Below are positions 1-9,940 of a stretch of 64,000 nt of DNA, piece after piece. This DNA is from Algibacter miyuki (GTDB lineage Bacteria > Bacteroidota > Bacteroidia > Flavobacteriales > Flavobacteriaceae). Where the stretch lies: contig NZ_JAUFQP010000013.1 in the NCBI RefSeq assembly GCF_030409805.1, positions 502,501 to 566,500 of the forward strand, in the 5' to 3' direction. A program made the position numbers and the translations under genes. The notes below the pieces were generated by a model, which saw nothing but the letters and a program-made list of their open reading frames with translations, was not told the DNA's origin and did not search any database. How positions within the stretch are numbered: position 1 is the stretch's first letter; every line of letters starts with the position of its first letter.

Positions 1-705
<705 letters not shown>

Positions 706-848
706 TACGCCTGTTTTTTTAAAAGTTATACAATGCATTATATAAATTAAGTTCATGATTTTTGTTTCAATATGTTAAGATATTTGTTTATCCAAAGTGA
801 TAAACGCTGTATGCTAAAGGATTAATATCCAATAGCGAGCAGCTATAA

Positions 849-958
849 CTTAAGGTGGTTATAGCGATGGGGCTCACCTCTTACCATTCCGAACAGAGAA
901 GTTAAGCCCATTAGCGCCGATGGTACTGCATTTGTGGGAGAGTAGGTCGTTGCCTTTT
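849..958 (+). rRNA. rrf: 5S rRNA
   Basis: The 5S core is easy to read: GGGGCTCACCTCTTACCATT, then CCGAACAGAGAAGTTAAGCCC, then GATGGTACTGC and GTGGGAGAGTAGGTCG. AAGG near the 5' end can pair with CCTT at the 3' end to form helix I. It lies about 145 nt after the 23S gene, as in a normal rRNA operon, and a strong hairpin terminator follows at once. Ends are good to about 5 nt. Confidence 0.93.
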
Positions 959-960
959 TT

Positions 961-994
961 AATCCTCAACATTTATTTGTTGAGGATTTTTTTT
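961..994 (+). terminator. rRNA operon terminator
   Basis: AATCCTCAAC and GTTGAGGATT form a 10-bp stem around an 8-nt loop and are followed by a T-tract. It sits directly after 5S, so it most likely ends the rRNA transcript. Confidence 0.9.
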
Positions 995-1150
995 GCCCTA
1001 AACTCAAATCTAAGAAGACGAAGGGGGATGTAAAACTATTCTTGCTGTTCGTCTCATCTTGTCTCTCTTTTTTTATGTGTCGAAAGTTATGAGTAGATAC
1101 TTCTTCTGGATACTTAAGATATAGCTATATATTTAATTATGGACTAAGTC

Positions 1151-1312
1151 TGCAAGAGGGATAGCAGCGGCATCCTTTTTATGGTGTTGAAAGACTTTAA
1201 TTTGGTATGGTGCTTTAGATACTATAGATCTACCCGTTCAAAGCTATTAAACAATCAACTAAATAAAAAGATATAGCGGATAGCCCGGTTTTTATGAGAA
1301 TAAAAACTTGCC
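1151..1312 (+). ncRNA. Flavo-1-like structured element, copy A
   Basis: First of five related elements in this window. It has the shared blocks: closing stem GCAAG/CTTGC, AGCGGCATCCTTTTT in the 5' half, and AAAAAGATATAGCGGATAGCCCGG in the 3' half (read here as AAAAAGATATAGCGG plus ATAGCCCGG). It lies on the strand of the upstream rRNA operon. The blocks resemble, from memory, the Flavo-1 RNA motif; a covariance-model search was not possible. Function unknown. Confidence 0.65.
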
Positions 1313-1753
1313 ATAAGGATGTTTATTATTGACTATTGCTTAGTGAAGTGTCATTATTCGAAAATAAAGTACTCTTTACAAAGCATAATAGCTGTGCTTT
1401 TCTACAAAAAATAAAATAGAAATATCTAAAATAGAGTGATTTACGAATGGTTTTAGTTAATTTAATTCAAAAATAAGTAGAACTACGCATTTCTTATTAG
1501 TAAGATAAACCCTATATTTGTCTTGCTATTAATTAGTTCTTAGGGAGAATTAAAGAAAACTCTAAATTGTAATGATTTAGAGTTTTCGCTTTTTATAAAC
1601 TTTCCTTTTGCGTTAAGTATTGTTCTACTTAGGTTAAGCATCTTCTATTAAGTAGATTTACCAGGTTTTTACGGGGGGATTAATGTAAGAATAAGCTTAA
1701 AATTTATTTTCTGTAATTAATTTGTGTTTCAAATTTAAGTATTGGCTTAATAA
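1313..1753. other. Gene-free AT-rich stretch with one short candidate transcription unit
   Basis: I see no protein gene here. It contains a -7-like TATATTTG at 1513-1520 and a strong hairpin terminator at 1556-1598 (separate entries). The rest shows no recognisable feature. Confidence 0.6.
1513..1598 (+). ncRNA. Candidate short RNA (promoter-like element plus terminator)
   Basis: TATATTTG at 1513-1520 fits the Bacteroidota -7 consensus TAnnTTTG. About 35 nt later AAAACTCTAAAT (1556-1567) and ATTTAGAGTTTT (1575-1586) form a perfect 12-bp stem followed by CGCTTTTT. A transcript starting near 1527 would be about 70 nt and would encode nothing obvious. No -33 TTTG is seen, only TTTC at 1490-1493, so the promoter half is weak. 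The hairpin is solid; the small RNA is inference. Confidence 0.4.
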
Positions 1754-1787
1754 TTGCTTATTATATCAAGCAAAATAATTAGTTTTG
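1754..1787 (+). promoter_or_regulatory. Candidate promoter of the DsbD-N-like gene
   Basis: TAGTTTTG at 1780-1787 matches TAnnTTTG, with TTG at 1754-1756 23 nt upstream. The start codon at 1826 is 38 nt further on. Confidence 0.5.
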
Positions 1788-1825
1788 TTTTAAATTTTAG
1801 TTAACCAAATACAGTATTACACCTT

Positions 1826-2272
1826 ATGAAAAAACTTATTTTAATAGTTGCCATTTTTGCCTTAAATATAGTTCAAGCCCAAATACTAGAACCTGTAACA
1901 TGGAGCACATCGGTAACAAAGATTTCGGATTCGGAATTTGATTTAATCGCCACTGCAACTATTGATTCAGGTTGGCATTTATATTCGCAAACGGTGCCAG
2001 AAGATGGACCAATAGCTACAAGTTTTACTTATGAGGGTAATGGGAAGTTCTTAAAAAAAGGAAATACACAAGAAGAAGAGGGACACACTGTAGATGATCC
2101 AGTTTTTCAAATGGAAATTACTTACTTTGAAGAGATGGCTACATTTAAACAACGTATTAAATTGAAAACAACGGATGCTTTTACCGTAAATGGAACCGTA
2201 GAATTTATGGTTTGCGACGATAGTCGATGCTTACCGCCAACAGAAGTTGAATTGACTTTTGAAGTGAAGTAA
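1826..2272 (+). CDS. Secreted DsbD N-terminal-domain-like protein
   Basis: A 148-residue exported protein. Residues 1-18 form a signal peptide ending VQA before Gln19. The mature part is one beta-rich domain like the periplasmic N-terminal domain of the thiol:disulfide interchange protein DsbD, which passes electrons to periplasmic partners. It carries two cysteines, Cys130 and Cys135 (VCDDSRCLPP), the likely redox pair. The transmembrane and C-terminal thioredoxin domains of full DsbD are missing, and no partner gene is next to it. It is monocistronic with its own promoter and terminator. The domain family is fairly clear; the redox partner is unknown. Confidence 0.8.
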   Translation: MKKLILIVAIFALNIVQAQILEPVTWSTSVTKISDSEFDLIATATIDSGWHLYSQTVPEDGPIATSFTYEGNGKFLKKGNTQEEEGHTVDDPVFQMEITYFEEMATFKQRIKLKTTDAFTVNGTVEFMVCDDSRCLPPTEVELTFEVK

Positions 2273-2278
2273 TAAAAT

Positions 2279-2317
2279 AAAAAAGCGACTAACCAATTTG
2301 GGAAGTCGCTTTTTTTA
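2279..2317. terminator. Bidirectional terminator between convergent genes
   Basis: AGCGACT (2284-2290) pairs with AGTCGCT (2304-2310), with an A-run on the left and a T-run on the right. It can stop the DsbD-N-like gene on plus and metK on minus. Confidence 0.85.
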
Positions 2318-2336
2318 TGATTAATACTTATGGATA

Positions 2337-3590
2337 TTACAATCCAAAAGCACTTTTTACTTTATCAACGTAATCTAATTTTTCCCATGTGAACAATTCC
2401 ACATCAAGTGTAATAGTTTCTCCATTAGGCTGAGTGAAAGTTTTAGTTACTGTTTCAGGAGTACGACCCATGTGTCCGTAAGCTGCAGTTTCACTATATA
2501 TCGGTGCTCTAAGTTTTAGGCGATCTTCAATAGCAAAAGGACGCATATCAAAAAGTTGCGATACTATTTTAGCAATTTCACCATCGGTCATGTTAAAAGC
2601 ACAAGTACCGTAAGTATCAATAAAAATTCCCATAGGTTCAACAACGCCAATAGCATAACTTACTTGTACTAAAACTTCATCAGCAACACCGGCAGCAACT
2701 AAGTTTTTAGCTATATGTCTAGTTGCGTAAGCTGCACTTCTGTCTACTTTACTTGGGTCTTTTCCTGAGAATGCACCACCACCATGAGCACCTTTTCCGC
2801 CGTAAGTATCAACAATAATTTTTCGTCCTGTTAAACCGGTATCTCCGTGTGGACCACCAATAACAAATTTACCTGTTGGGTTAATATGATATTTTATATC
2901 GTCGTTAAATAAAGCCTGAATTGCTTCTGGTAAATCGGCTACAACACGAGGAATTAAAATATCAACAATATCTTTTCTAATTTTAGAAAGCATTGCATCA
3001 TCTTCATCAAAATCATCATGCTGTGTAGATACTACAATTGCATCGATTCGTTGCGGTACATTGGCATCGCTATATTCAATAGTGACCTGACTTTTAGAAT
3101 CTGGTCTTAAATAGGTAATATCTTTATTTTCGCGACGTAATTCAGCTAAAACTTTTAAAATACGGTGCGATAAATCTAAAGCCAAAGGCATAAAGTTTTC
3201 GGTTTCGTTACTTGCATAACCAAACATCATTCCTTGATCTCCAGCACCTTGTTGTTCTTTGCTACCACGGTCTACACCTTGGCTAATATCTTCCGATTGT
3301 TCATGAATAGCAGAAAGCACGCCACACGAATTACCATCAAACATATATTCGCCTTTGGTATATCCAATTTTATTAATGGTATCACGGGCAATTTTCTGAA
3401 CGTCTAAATAGGTTGTCGATTTTACTTCACCAGCAAGAATTACTTGCCCTGTGGTTACTAAGGTTTCGCATGCCACTTTAGATTCTGTATCAAATGCTAA
3501 AAAATTATCAATTAATGCATCACTAATTTGGTCTGCGACCTTATCTGGGTGTCCTTCAGAAACACTTTCCGAAGTGAATAAATAAGCCAT
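2337..3590 (-). CDS. metK: S-adenosylmethionine synthetase
   Basis: Makes SAM from methionine and ATP in the cytosol. The 417-residue protein shows the family signatures: [13 protein letters not shown] at residues 13-25, [12 protein letters not shown] at 115-126, and the glycine-rich [19 protein letters not shown] near residue 270. It is longer than the E. coli enzyme (about 384 residues), with insertions in the middle, as I would expect for Bacteroidota. ATG start. The leader carries a SAM-II-type riboswitch, so the gene should be shut down by its own product. Monocistronic. Confidence 0.98.
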   Translation of the reverse strand: MAYLFTSESVSEGHPDKVADQISDALIDNFLAFDTESKVACETLVTTGQVILAGEVKSTTYLDVQKIARDTINKIGYTKGEYMFDGNSCGVLSAIHEQSEDISQGVDRGSKEQQGAGDQGMMFGYASNETENFMPLALDLSHRILKVLAELRRENKDITYLRPDSKSQVTIEYSDANVPQRIDAIVVSTQHDDFDEDDAMLSKIRKDIVDILIPRVVADLPEAIQALFNDDIKYHINPTGKFVIGGPHGDTGLTGRKIIVDTYGGKGAHGGGAFSGKDPSKVDRSAAYATRHIAKNLVAAGVADEVLVQVSYAIGVVEPMGIFIDTYGTCAFNMTDGEIAKIVSQLFDMRPFAIEDRLKLRAPIYSETAAYGHMGRTPETVTKTFTQPNGETITLDVELFTWEKLDYVDKVKSAFGL

Positions 3591-3608
3591 AATATATTAT
3601 TTTATTGC

Positions 3609-3731
3609 AAGATTTGACGAAGCCGTCGAAGGAAGTTTACACTGCCTTTAGCATTTTTATTTATAAAGCCCCATTTTTATCCGTATTCAAGATATAGTTC
3701 CTTATAAAGAGGTTGCAATCAGTCAAATCTT
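3609..3731 (-). promoter_or_regulatory. Candidate expression platform: anti-aptamer repeat
   Basis: Read on minus, AAGATTTGAC inside the aptamer loop (3722-3731) is exactly complementary over 10 nt to GTCAAATCTT (3609-3618), about 20-30 nt before the metK start. The downstream arm can instead join a local hairpin through GACG/CGTC (3615-3626 region). Ligand binding would hold the aptamer segment and release the downstream arm. The complementarity is plain; the switching mechanism is inferred. Confidence 0.5.
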
Positions 3732-3740
3732 TCCTCTGTT
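3640..3740 (-). promoter_or_regulatory. SAM-II-type (long-loop) riboswitch of metK
   Basis: On the minus strand the leader reads AGAGG, then GATTTGACTGATTGCAA, then CCTCT (P1 stem AGAGG/CCTCT), and further on ATGCTAAAGGCAGT. GATTTGAC..GATTGCAA and TGCTAAAGG are hallmarks of SAM-II aptamers. ACTG in the loop pairs with CAGT in the 3' block (pseudoknot). The connecting loop is long and holds an extra hairpin, TTATAAGG with GCTTTATAA. The gene downstream is metK, the expected context. SAM-II is a well-defined family; I identify it by eye. Confidence 0.82.
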
Positions 3741-3750
3741 ATTTTGGCTA

Positions 3751-3758
3751 CAAAAGTA
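3751..3758 (-). promoter_or_regulatory. metK -7 element
   Basis: TACTTTTG on the minus strand matches TAnnTTTG. Transcription would begin about 7 nt downstream, just before the P1 stem of the riboswitch, so the aptamer would be the very 5' end of the mRNA. No clear -33 element is seen. Confidence 0.5.
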
Positions 3759-3906
3759 TAAAAATAATAAGGAATTGCGAATGCATTTGGTGTTTTTTAA
3801 CCAAAAATTAGGCTAATAAATTTAATTTATAAATATTTGAAGAAGCAAAGCAAGGGATCGCTAAAAATCGATAGTTTTAAAGCGCCTTGTTTGAAGTATG
3901 TTTTAT

Positions 3907-3969
3907 ATGAAAAATAGATTTTTTATTTCCATTTTTATTAGTGCCATAGTCATTATTAGGCAGGGCTGA
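3907..3969 (+). CDS. Ile-rich leader peptide of the ilv operon
   Basis: A 20-codon ORF from ATG to TGA. Its middle reads ISIFISAIVII, with seven Ile codons and one Val codon in eleven. This is the classic composition of an attenuator leader peptide for branched-chain amino-acid genes. The stop codon overlaps the antiterminator arm at 3959-3967, and a terminator follows at 3999. It is too short to find by length alone; the call rests on composition, position and the matching RNA structures. Confidence 0.75.
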   Translation: MKNRFFISIFISAIVIIRQG

Positions 3970-4030
3970 TTGGTGGTTTTTTTTAATCTAAATATATGAA
4001 AAAGCCTTCCCGTAAATGAAGGCTCTTTTT
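3943..4030 (+). terminator. ilv attenuator: exclusive hairpins and terminator
   Basis: Terminator: AAAAAGCCTTC (from 3999) pairs with GAAGGCTCTTTTT (to 4030). Antiterminator: GGCAGGGCT (3959-3967) pairs with AGCCTTCCC (4003-4011), 8 of 9 positions with one G-U. Competitor: TGCC (3942-3945) pairs with GGCA (3959-3962), and the loop holds the ATA-GTC-ATT-ATT codons. A ribosome stalled at those codons would break the competitor, allow the antiterminator and keep ilvDBNC transcribed. Confidence 0.7.
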
Positions 4031-4274
4031 ATATCATATTTTTAATTTTTTGGACATTGTAAAAATATTGATTTAACTATCTGGTTTTTAGGTTTTTAAT
4101 GGTTTATTTTTGCCGGTGGATTTAACCTATTAATTGATAAAAAAGTACATATAAAACCATAATAAATTAATTTCGAGCATTATTTTAAGTGATGAAGAGT
4201 TTTTAACATAATTCATAAATTACTAAATAATCAAAACTGAAACTAGGTAAAAGATAAAATTATCCGCAACAAAA
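4031..4274 (+). other. Long 5' untranslated segment before ilvD
   Basis: 244 nt between the attenuator terminator and ilvD with no ORF of note. It has an isolated TATTTTTG at 4105-4112 that fits TAnnTTTG and could be a secondary promoter bypassing the attenuator, but no -33 partner is visible. Confidence 0.3.
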
Positions 4275-5957
4275 ATGAAGGAACTTAATAAATATAGTAG
4301 AAGATTAACCCAAGACGAATCTCAACCCGCATCTCAAGCCATGCTATACGCTGTTGGTTTGACTGATGAAGATATGAAAAAGGCTCAGGTAGGTATTGCA
4401 AGCACCGGATACGATGGTAATCCTTGTAATATGCATTTGAATAATTTAGCTGCGGAAGTTAAAATTGAGTGTAAAATTGCCGATATGGTAGGTTTAGGGT
4501 TTAATACTATTGGTGTTTCTGATGGGATTTCTATGGGAACTTCTGGTATGAATTACTCTTTAGCATCTCGTGATATTATTGCAGATTCTATTGAAACGGT
4601 AATGAATGCACAAAGTTACGATGCTTTAGTTTCTGTTGTAGGTTGTGATAAAAATATGCCAGGTGCAGTTATTGCAATGTTACGTTTAAACCGTCCATCA
4701 ATCATGATGTATGGAGGAACAATAGCTTCAGGAAAATATAAAGGACGAAAATTAAATATTGTTTCTGCTTTTGAAGCCTTAGGTCAAAAAGTGGCTGGTG
4801 AAATTGGAGAGGAAGAATATAGAGATATTATAAAAAGTGCTATTCCTGGTGCTGGTGCTTGTGGTGGTATGTACACAGCAAACACCATGGCTTCGGCAAT
4901 AGAATGTATGGGGTTTGCATTACCTTATAATTCTTCGATTCCTGCGGAAAACCCGAACAAATTATCGGAAAGTGAGCGCACGGCAATCGCTATTAAAAAC
5001 CTTTTAGAATTAGATTTAAAACCTTTAGATATAATTACTAAAAAATCTATTGAGAATGCTATAGCTCTTGTAAATGCTTTAGGTGGTTCTACCAATGCGG
5101 TATTACACTTTTTAGCTATTGCACATGCTGCCGATATCGAATTTACTTTAGAAGATTTTCAACGTGTTAGTGATAATACACCGTTAATTGCCGATTTAAA
5201 ACCTAGTGGAAAATACTTAATGGAAGATGTTCATGGTGTTGGTGGAACGCCAGCCGTGATGAAATATTTATTAGACAATGGTTATTTACATGGCGATTGT
5301 TTAACCGTAACAGGAAAAACTTTAGCTGAAAATTTAGCCGATGTTGAGCCACTTTCTTTTGAAGATGATCAGGATGTGATTTTTCCGAAGGATAAAGCTT
5401 TAAAATCTTCAGGAAACTTACAAATTCTTTACGGAAATTTAGCAACAGAAGGTGCAGTAGCAAAAATATCAGGAAACGAAGGTTTATTATTTGAAGGTAA
5501 AGCGGTGGTTTACGATGGTGAGCAAGCTGCAAATACTGGAATTTCAAACGGAGAAGTAGAAAGAGGAGATGTAGTCGTCATTAGATATGTGGGGCCAAAA
5601 GGAGGTCCGGGTATGCCTGAGATGTTAAAACCAACCTCTTTAATTATGGGTGCTGGTTTAGGGAAATCTGTAGCATTAATTACCGACGGTCGTTTTTCTG
5701 GAGGAACACACGGTTTTGTTGTGGGACACATTACACCAGAAGCTCAAGAAGGCGGAACTATTGGAATATTAAAAACGGGTGATAAGATTAGAATTAGCGC
5801 CGAAGATAATAGTATTAATGTATTACTTTCTGATGAAGAATTAGCAGAAAGAAAAACACAATGGGTTCAACCTGCATTAAAACACTCAAAAGGAATTTTA
5901 TATAAATATGCAAAATCAGTAGCATCAGCATCAAAAGGCTGTGTAACCGATTTGTAA
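4275..5957 (+). CDS. ilvD: Dihydroxy-acid dehydratase
   Basis: Third common step of valine and isoleucine synthesis: dehydrates 2,3-dihydroxy acids to 2-keto acids using an Fe-S cluster. The 560-residue length is usual. Cluster-type motifs are visible: GCDKNMPG near residue 123 and [12 protein letters not shown] near 193, and the C-terminal signature [19 protein letters not shown] near 471. It is first in the ilvD-ilvB-ilvN-ilvC operon, 94 nt before ilvB, behind the Ile-rich leader. Confidence 0.98.
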   Translation: MKELNKYSRRLTQDESQPASQAMLYAVGLTDEDMKKAQVGIASTGYDGNPCNMHLNNLAAEVKIECKIADMVGLGFNTIGVSDGISMGTSGMNYSLASRDIIADSIETVMNAQSYDALVSVVGCDKNMPGAVIAMLRLNRPSIMMYGGTIASGKYKGRKLNIVSAFEALGQKVAGEIGEEEYRDIIKSAIPGAGACGGMYTANTMASAIECMGFALPYNSSIPAENPNKLSESERTAIAIKNLLELDLKPLDIITKKSIENAIALVNALGGSTNAVLHFLAIAHAADIEFTLEDFQRVSDNTPLIADLKPSGKYLMEDVHGVGGTPAVMKYLLDNGYLHGDCLTVTGKTLAENLADVEPLSFEDDQDVIFPKDKALKSSGNLQILYGNLATEGAVAKISGNEGLLFEGKAVVYDGEQAANTGISNGEVERGDVVVIRYVGPKGGPGMPEMLKPTSLIMGAGLGKSVALITDGRFSGGTHGFVVGHITPEAQEGGTIGILKTGDKIRISAEDNSINVLLSDEELAERKTQWVQPALKHSKGILYKYAKSVASASKGCVTDL

Positions 5958-6051
5958 CAAATAACGACAATTGGAGAAGATTAGAGAAAAAATAAAAATA
6001 AGAATGATCTTTATTTTGACCTCTATATTTTTTCATCTAAAAAAATAATAT

Positions 6052-7785
6052 ATGGACACACAAACCATAAAAAAGCAAGAAAATAATACGCAAACAACGA
6101 TGCGTATTACTGGTAGCGAAGCCATTATTCATTGTTTATTAGCCGAAGGGGTAGATATCCTTTATGGTTATCCAGGAGGAGCAATCATGCCTGTTTATGA
6201 TGAGTTATATAAATTTAAAGACCAAATTCATCACGTATTAACGCGTCATGAACAAGGTGCTGCACATGCCGCTCAAGGGTATGCGCGTATTTCAGGAAAA
6301 GTTGGTGTGGCCATGGCGACGTCTGGTCCTGGAGCAACAAATTTAATTACTGGTATTGCTGATGCACAAATAGATTCTACACCGTTAGTATGTATTACAG
6401 GGCAAGTTGCTTCTCATTTATTAGGTAGTGATGCGTTTCAGGAAACCGATATTGTTGGTATTTCTACACCAGTTACTAAATGGAATTGTCAAGTCACTAA
6501 AGCGTCTCAAATTCCTGAAGCTATAGCAAAGGCATTTTATATTGCTAGAAGTGGTCGTCCGGGACCTGTTTTAGTAGATATTACTAAAGATGCGCAACTA
6601 GAAGAATTCGATTTTAAATATGAAAAATGTACAGGGATTAGAAGTTATAATCCTGTACCAGCAACAGATACCGAGGCTGTAAAAGAAGCTGCAAAACTAA
6701 TTAACGCTGCAAAGAAACCAATGATTGTTTGGGGACAAGGTGTTATTTTAGGGAAAGCAGAAGCTGAATTAAAGGCAGTGATAGAAAAAGCGGGAATTCC
6801 TTCGGCTTGGACTATTCTTGGAGCTTCAGCAGTGCCAACATCACATCCTTTAAATGTAGGTATGGTAGGTATGCACGGTAACTACGCTCCAAATGTATTA
6901 ACCAATCAATGTGATGTTTTAATTGCTATTGGTATGCGTTTTGACGATCGTGTAACGGGAAGTTTAAATACCTATGCGAAACAAGCTAAAGTGATCCATT
7001 TTGAAATTGATCCCGCAGAGATTGATAAAAATGTAAAAACTGATGTGGCTGTTTTAGGAAACTCTAAAGATAGTTTAGCACAATTATTACCGCTTTTAGA
7101 TGCAACATCTCACGATGCTTGGTTACAAGAATTTAAAGATTTGTATGCTGTTGAATATGAAAAAGTAATTAAAGATGATTTAACTCCAACCAAAGAAGGT
7201 ATTACGATGGGGGAAGTTATTAATCAAATAAATAAGGAAACTAAAGGCGATGCAGCTATTGTTTCTGATGTAGGACAACACCAAATGATTGCTTGTCGTT
7301 ACGCCGATTTTAACATCACAAAAAGTAATATTACTTCTGGTGGTTTAGGTACTATGGGCTTTGCACTTCCAGCAGCTATTGGAGCAAAAATGGCAGCGCC
7401 AGATCGTGAAGTTGTGGCTATTATTGGTGATGGTGGTTACCAAATGAACATACAGGAATTAGGGACTATTTTTCAGCAGAAAACACCAGTGAAAATTGTA
7501 GTTTTAAATAACGAGTTTTTAGGAATGGTGCGCCAATGGCAACAACTATTTTTCGATAAACGTTATGCGTCTACCGAAATGACAAACCCAAACTTCGTTG
7601 CTATTGCAGAAGGTTATTATATTAAAGCCCGAAAAGTAGTAAAACGTGAAGAGTTAGCCGAAGCGGTTAAAGAAATGATAGCTTCAAAAGAATCTTATTT
7701 CTTAGAAGTTTGTGTAGAAAAAGAAGGTAATGTATTCCCGATGATTCCTACAGGAGCTTCGGTTTCAGAAGTTAGATTGAGTTAA
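6052..7785 (+). CDS. ilvB: Acetolactate synthase, large (catalytic) subunit
   Basis: ThDP-dependent condensation of pyruvate with pyruvate or 2-ketobutyrate, the first common step of the pathway. The 577-residue protein has the catalytic-Glu segment RHEQGAAHAAQGYAR near residue 67, the central FAD-binding-like domain, and the ThDP/Mg motif GDGGYQMNIQELGTI near 458. Its regulatory subunit follows 21 nt downstream. Confidence 0.97.
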   Translation: MDTQTIKKQENNTQTTMRITGSEAIIHCLLAEGVDILYGYPGGAIMPVYDELYKFKDQIHHVLTRHEQGAAHAAQGYARISGKVGVAMATSGPGATNLITGIADAQIDSTPLVCITGQVASHLLGSDAFQETDIVGISTPVTKWNCQVTKASQIPEAIAKAFYIARSGRPGPVLVDITKDAQLEEFDFKYEKCTGIRSYNPVPATDTEAVKEAAKLINAAKKPMIVWGQGVILGKAEAELKAVIEKAGIPSAWTILGASAVPTSHPLNVGMVGMHGNYAPNVLTNQCDVLIAIGMRFDDRVTGSLNTYAKQAKVIHFEIDPAEIDKNVKTDVAVLGNSKDSLAQLLPLLDATSHDAWLQEFKDLYAVEYEKVIKDDLTPTKEGITMGEVINQINKETKGDAAIVSDVGQHQMIACRYADFNITKSNITSGGLGTMGFALPAAIGAKMAAPDREVVAIIGDGGYQMNIQELGTIFQQKTPVKIVVLNNEFLGMVRQWQQLFFDKRYASTEMTNPNFVAIAEGYYIKARKVVKREELAEAVKEMIASKESYFLEVCVEKEGNVFPMIPTGASVSEVRLS

Positions 7786-7806
7786 TAAATTAAGATTTTA
7801 ATAAAA

Positions 7807-8343
7807 ATGAATCAAAATATAGAATCATTAACGATTTCAATTTACACCGAAAACAATATCGGTTTGTTAAATCGTATTTCAGCTATTTTTCAGCGTAGAC
7901 ATATTAATATTGAAAGTTTAACGACTTCACAATCTGAAATTGATGGTGTTAATCGTTTTGTAATTGTGGTTAATATTTCCGAAGAGCAAGCTGTTAAAAT
8001 TGTAAAACAAATAGAGAAGCAGGTTGAAACTATTCGTGCATTTTATCACCGAGAAGATGAAACGATTTTTACAGAGTCGAGTATGTTCAAAATAAAATCG
8101 GAATTATTATTTGACGAACCTCAAATTCAGAATTTAATAAAAGAAAGTTACGCCAGAATTGTAACGGTAAACAAAGACTTTTTTGTTTTAGAAAAATCGG
8201 GACGCCGTAACGAAATTGAAGCCTTGCGCAAAGAATTAAGCGTTTATGGCATTATGCAATTTGTACGTTCTGGACGTATTGCAGTCACTAAAGAAGAAAT
8301 GAAAGTAACAGAAGTGCTTCAAGCCTTCAATAATAAATACTAA
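7807..8343 (+). CDS. ilvN: Acetolactate synthase, small (regulatory) subunit
   Basis: A 178-residue regulatory partner of IlvB. The N-terminal ACT domain reads TISIYTENNIGLLNRISAIF (residues 9-28), with INIESLT shortly after, as in IlvN/IlvH. The C-terminal half matches the family's second domain. It is expected to activate IlvB and mediate valine feedback. It lies between ilvB and ilvC with gaps of 21 and 12 nt, so translation is probably coupled. Confidence 0.95.
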   Translation: MNQNIESLTISIYTENNIGLLNRISAIFQRRHINIESLTTSQSEIDGVNRFVIVVNISEEQAVKIVKQIEKQVETIRAFYHREDETIFTESSMFKIKSELLFDEPQIQNLIKESYARIVTVNKDFFVLEKSGRRNEIEALRKELSVYGIMQFVRSGRIAVTKEEMKVTEVLQAFNNKY

Positions 8344-8355
8344 TTAAATTAAAAA

Positions 8356-9831
8356 ATGGGAAATTATTTTAACACCTTATCATTAAGAGATAAATTAAAT
8401 CAGTTATCGAAATGTAGATTTATGGATTCTTCAGAATTTGAAGATGGTGTAAATGCTTTAAAAGGTAAAAAAATTGTGATAGTAGGTTGTGGCGCACAAG
8501 GTTTAAATCAAGGATTAAACATGAGAGATTCTGGTTTAGATATTTCTTATGCACTTCGTGATGCGGCTATTGAAGCAAAACGTCAATCTTTTTTAAATGC
8601 AAGCGATAATGGTTTTACTGTTGGTACTTACCAAGAGTTAATTCCTACTGCAGATTTAGTATTAAACTTAACGCCAGATAAGCAACATACAAGTGTTGTA
8701 AATGCTGTAATGCCTTTAATGAAAAAAGGAGCAACATTATCGTATTCTCACGGTTTCAATATTGTTGAAGAAGGAACTCAGGTTCGTGAAGATTTAACAG
8801 TAATCATGGTAGCTCCAAAATGTCCAGGGACAGAAGTAAGAGAAGAATATAAAAGAGGATTTGGTGTACCAACGTTAATTGCGGTTCACGAAGAAAACGA
8901 TCCAGAAGGAAAAGGTTGGGCACAAGCAAAAGCTTATGCAGCAGCAACTGGAGGTGATAGAGCAGGTGTATTAGCATCTTCTTTTATTGCTGAAGTAAAA
9001 TCTGATTTAATGGGAGAGCAAACTATTTTATGTGGTTTACTTCAAACAGGTTCTATCCTTTGTTTCGATAAAATGATTGAAAAAGGAATTGATGCAGGTT
9101 ATGCTTCAAAACTAATTCAATACGGTTGGGAAACTATTACAGAAGGTCTTAAATATGGTGGTATCACTAACATGATGGACCGTTTGTCTAACCCAGCAAA
9201 AATTAAAGCTTTTGAACTTTCAGAAGAATTAAAAGATATTATGCGTCCATTATTCCAAAAGCATATGGATGATATTATTGAAGGTCGTTTTTCTGCAGGT
9301 ATGATGGCAGATTGGGCTAACGATGATAAAGATTTATTAGGATGGAGAGCTGCAACAGCAGAAACTGCATTTGAAAAAACGCCAGCTGGTGATGTTGAAA
9401 TTTCTGAACAAGAATATTACGATCATGGTGTATTAATGGTTGCTATGGTAAGAGCAGGTGTGGAATTAGCTTTTGAAGCAATGACAGATTCTGGAATTAT
9501 CGATGCTTCTGCATACTACGAATCTTTACACGAAACGCCACTTATTGCAAACACGATTGCAAGACGTAAATTATACGAAATGAACGCTGTAATTTCGGAT
9601 ACTGCTGAGTACGGATGTTATTTATTCGATCACGCTTGTAAGCCTTTATTAGCCGATTTCATGAAAACTGTAGATACCGATGTTATTGGTAAAGCTTACG
9701 CTACAAGTAACGGTGAAGGTGTTGATAATGCAAAATTAATTGAAGTAAATGCAGCTTTAAGAAACCACCAAGTTGAAAAAGTTGGAACGTTCTTAAGAGC
9801 ATCGATGACGGCAATGAAGCCAATCGTTTAA
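8356..9831 (+). CDS. ilvC: Ketol-acid reductoisomerase, class II
   Basis: NADPH-dependent rearrangement and reduction of acetohydroxy acids, second step of the pathway. At 491 residues it is the long class II form, as in E. coli, rather than the common 330-residue class I. The Rossmann motif [17 protein letters not shown] starts near residue 44, and the duplicated knotted domain follows, with catalytic-type segments such as [13 protein letters not shown]. Last gene before a terminator-like hairpin. Confidence 0.97.
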   Translation: MGNYFNTLSLRDKLNQLSKCRFMDSSEFEDGVNALKGKKIVIVGCGAQGLNQGLNMRDSGLDISYALRDAAIEAKRQSFLNASDNGFTVGTYQELIPTADLVLNLTPDKQHTSVVNAVMPLMKKGATLSYSHGFNIVEEGTQVREDLTVIMVAPKCPGTEVREEYKRGFGVPTLIAVHEENDPEGKGWAQAKAYAAATGGDRAGVLASSFIAEVKSDLMGEQTILCGLLQTGSILCFDKMIEKGIDAGYASKLIQYGWETITEGLKYGGITNMMDRLSNPAKIKAFELSEELKDIMRPLFQKHMDDIIEGRFSAGMMADWANDDKDLLGWRAATAETAFEKTPAGDVEISEQEYYDHGVLMVAMVRAGVELAFEAMTDSGIIDASAYYESLHETPLIANTIARRKLYEMNAVISDTAEYGCYLFDHACKPLLADFMKTVDTDVIGKAYATSNGEGVDNAKLIEVNAALRNHQVEKVGTFLRASMTAMKPIV

Positions 9832-9894
9832 TATTTTAAACAAACGTAAAGCCAGGAAGTTTTTAATAAACTAAGGGGGTTTACATATTAATAT

Positions 9895-9927
9895 AACCTA
9901 CAAGCCATCAAAGGCTTGTAGGTTTTT
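9895..9927 (+). terminator. Terminator-like hairpin between ilvC and ilvA
   Basis: AACCTACAAGCC and GGCTTGTAGGTT form a 12-bp stem with a 6-nt loop and a T-run. It lies 14 nt before the ilvA start, so either readthrough is partial or ilvA depends on another promoter. Confidence 0.8.
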
Positions 9928-9940
9928 AAATTATAAGAAG

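Noticed and set aside
5203-5547. 114-residue minus-strand frame inside ilvD
   Set aside because: It is a low-complexity shadow of the ilvD coding strand with no start context and no family features.
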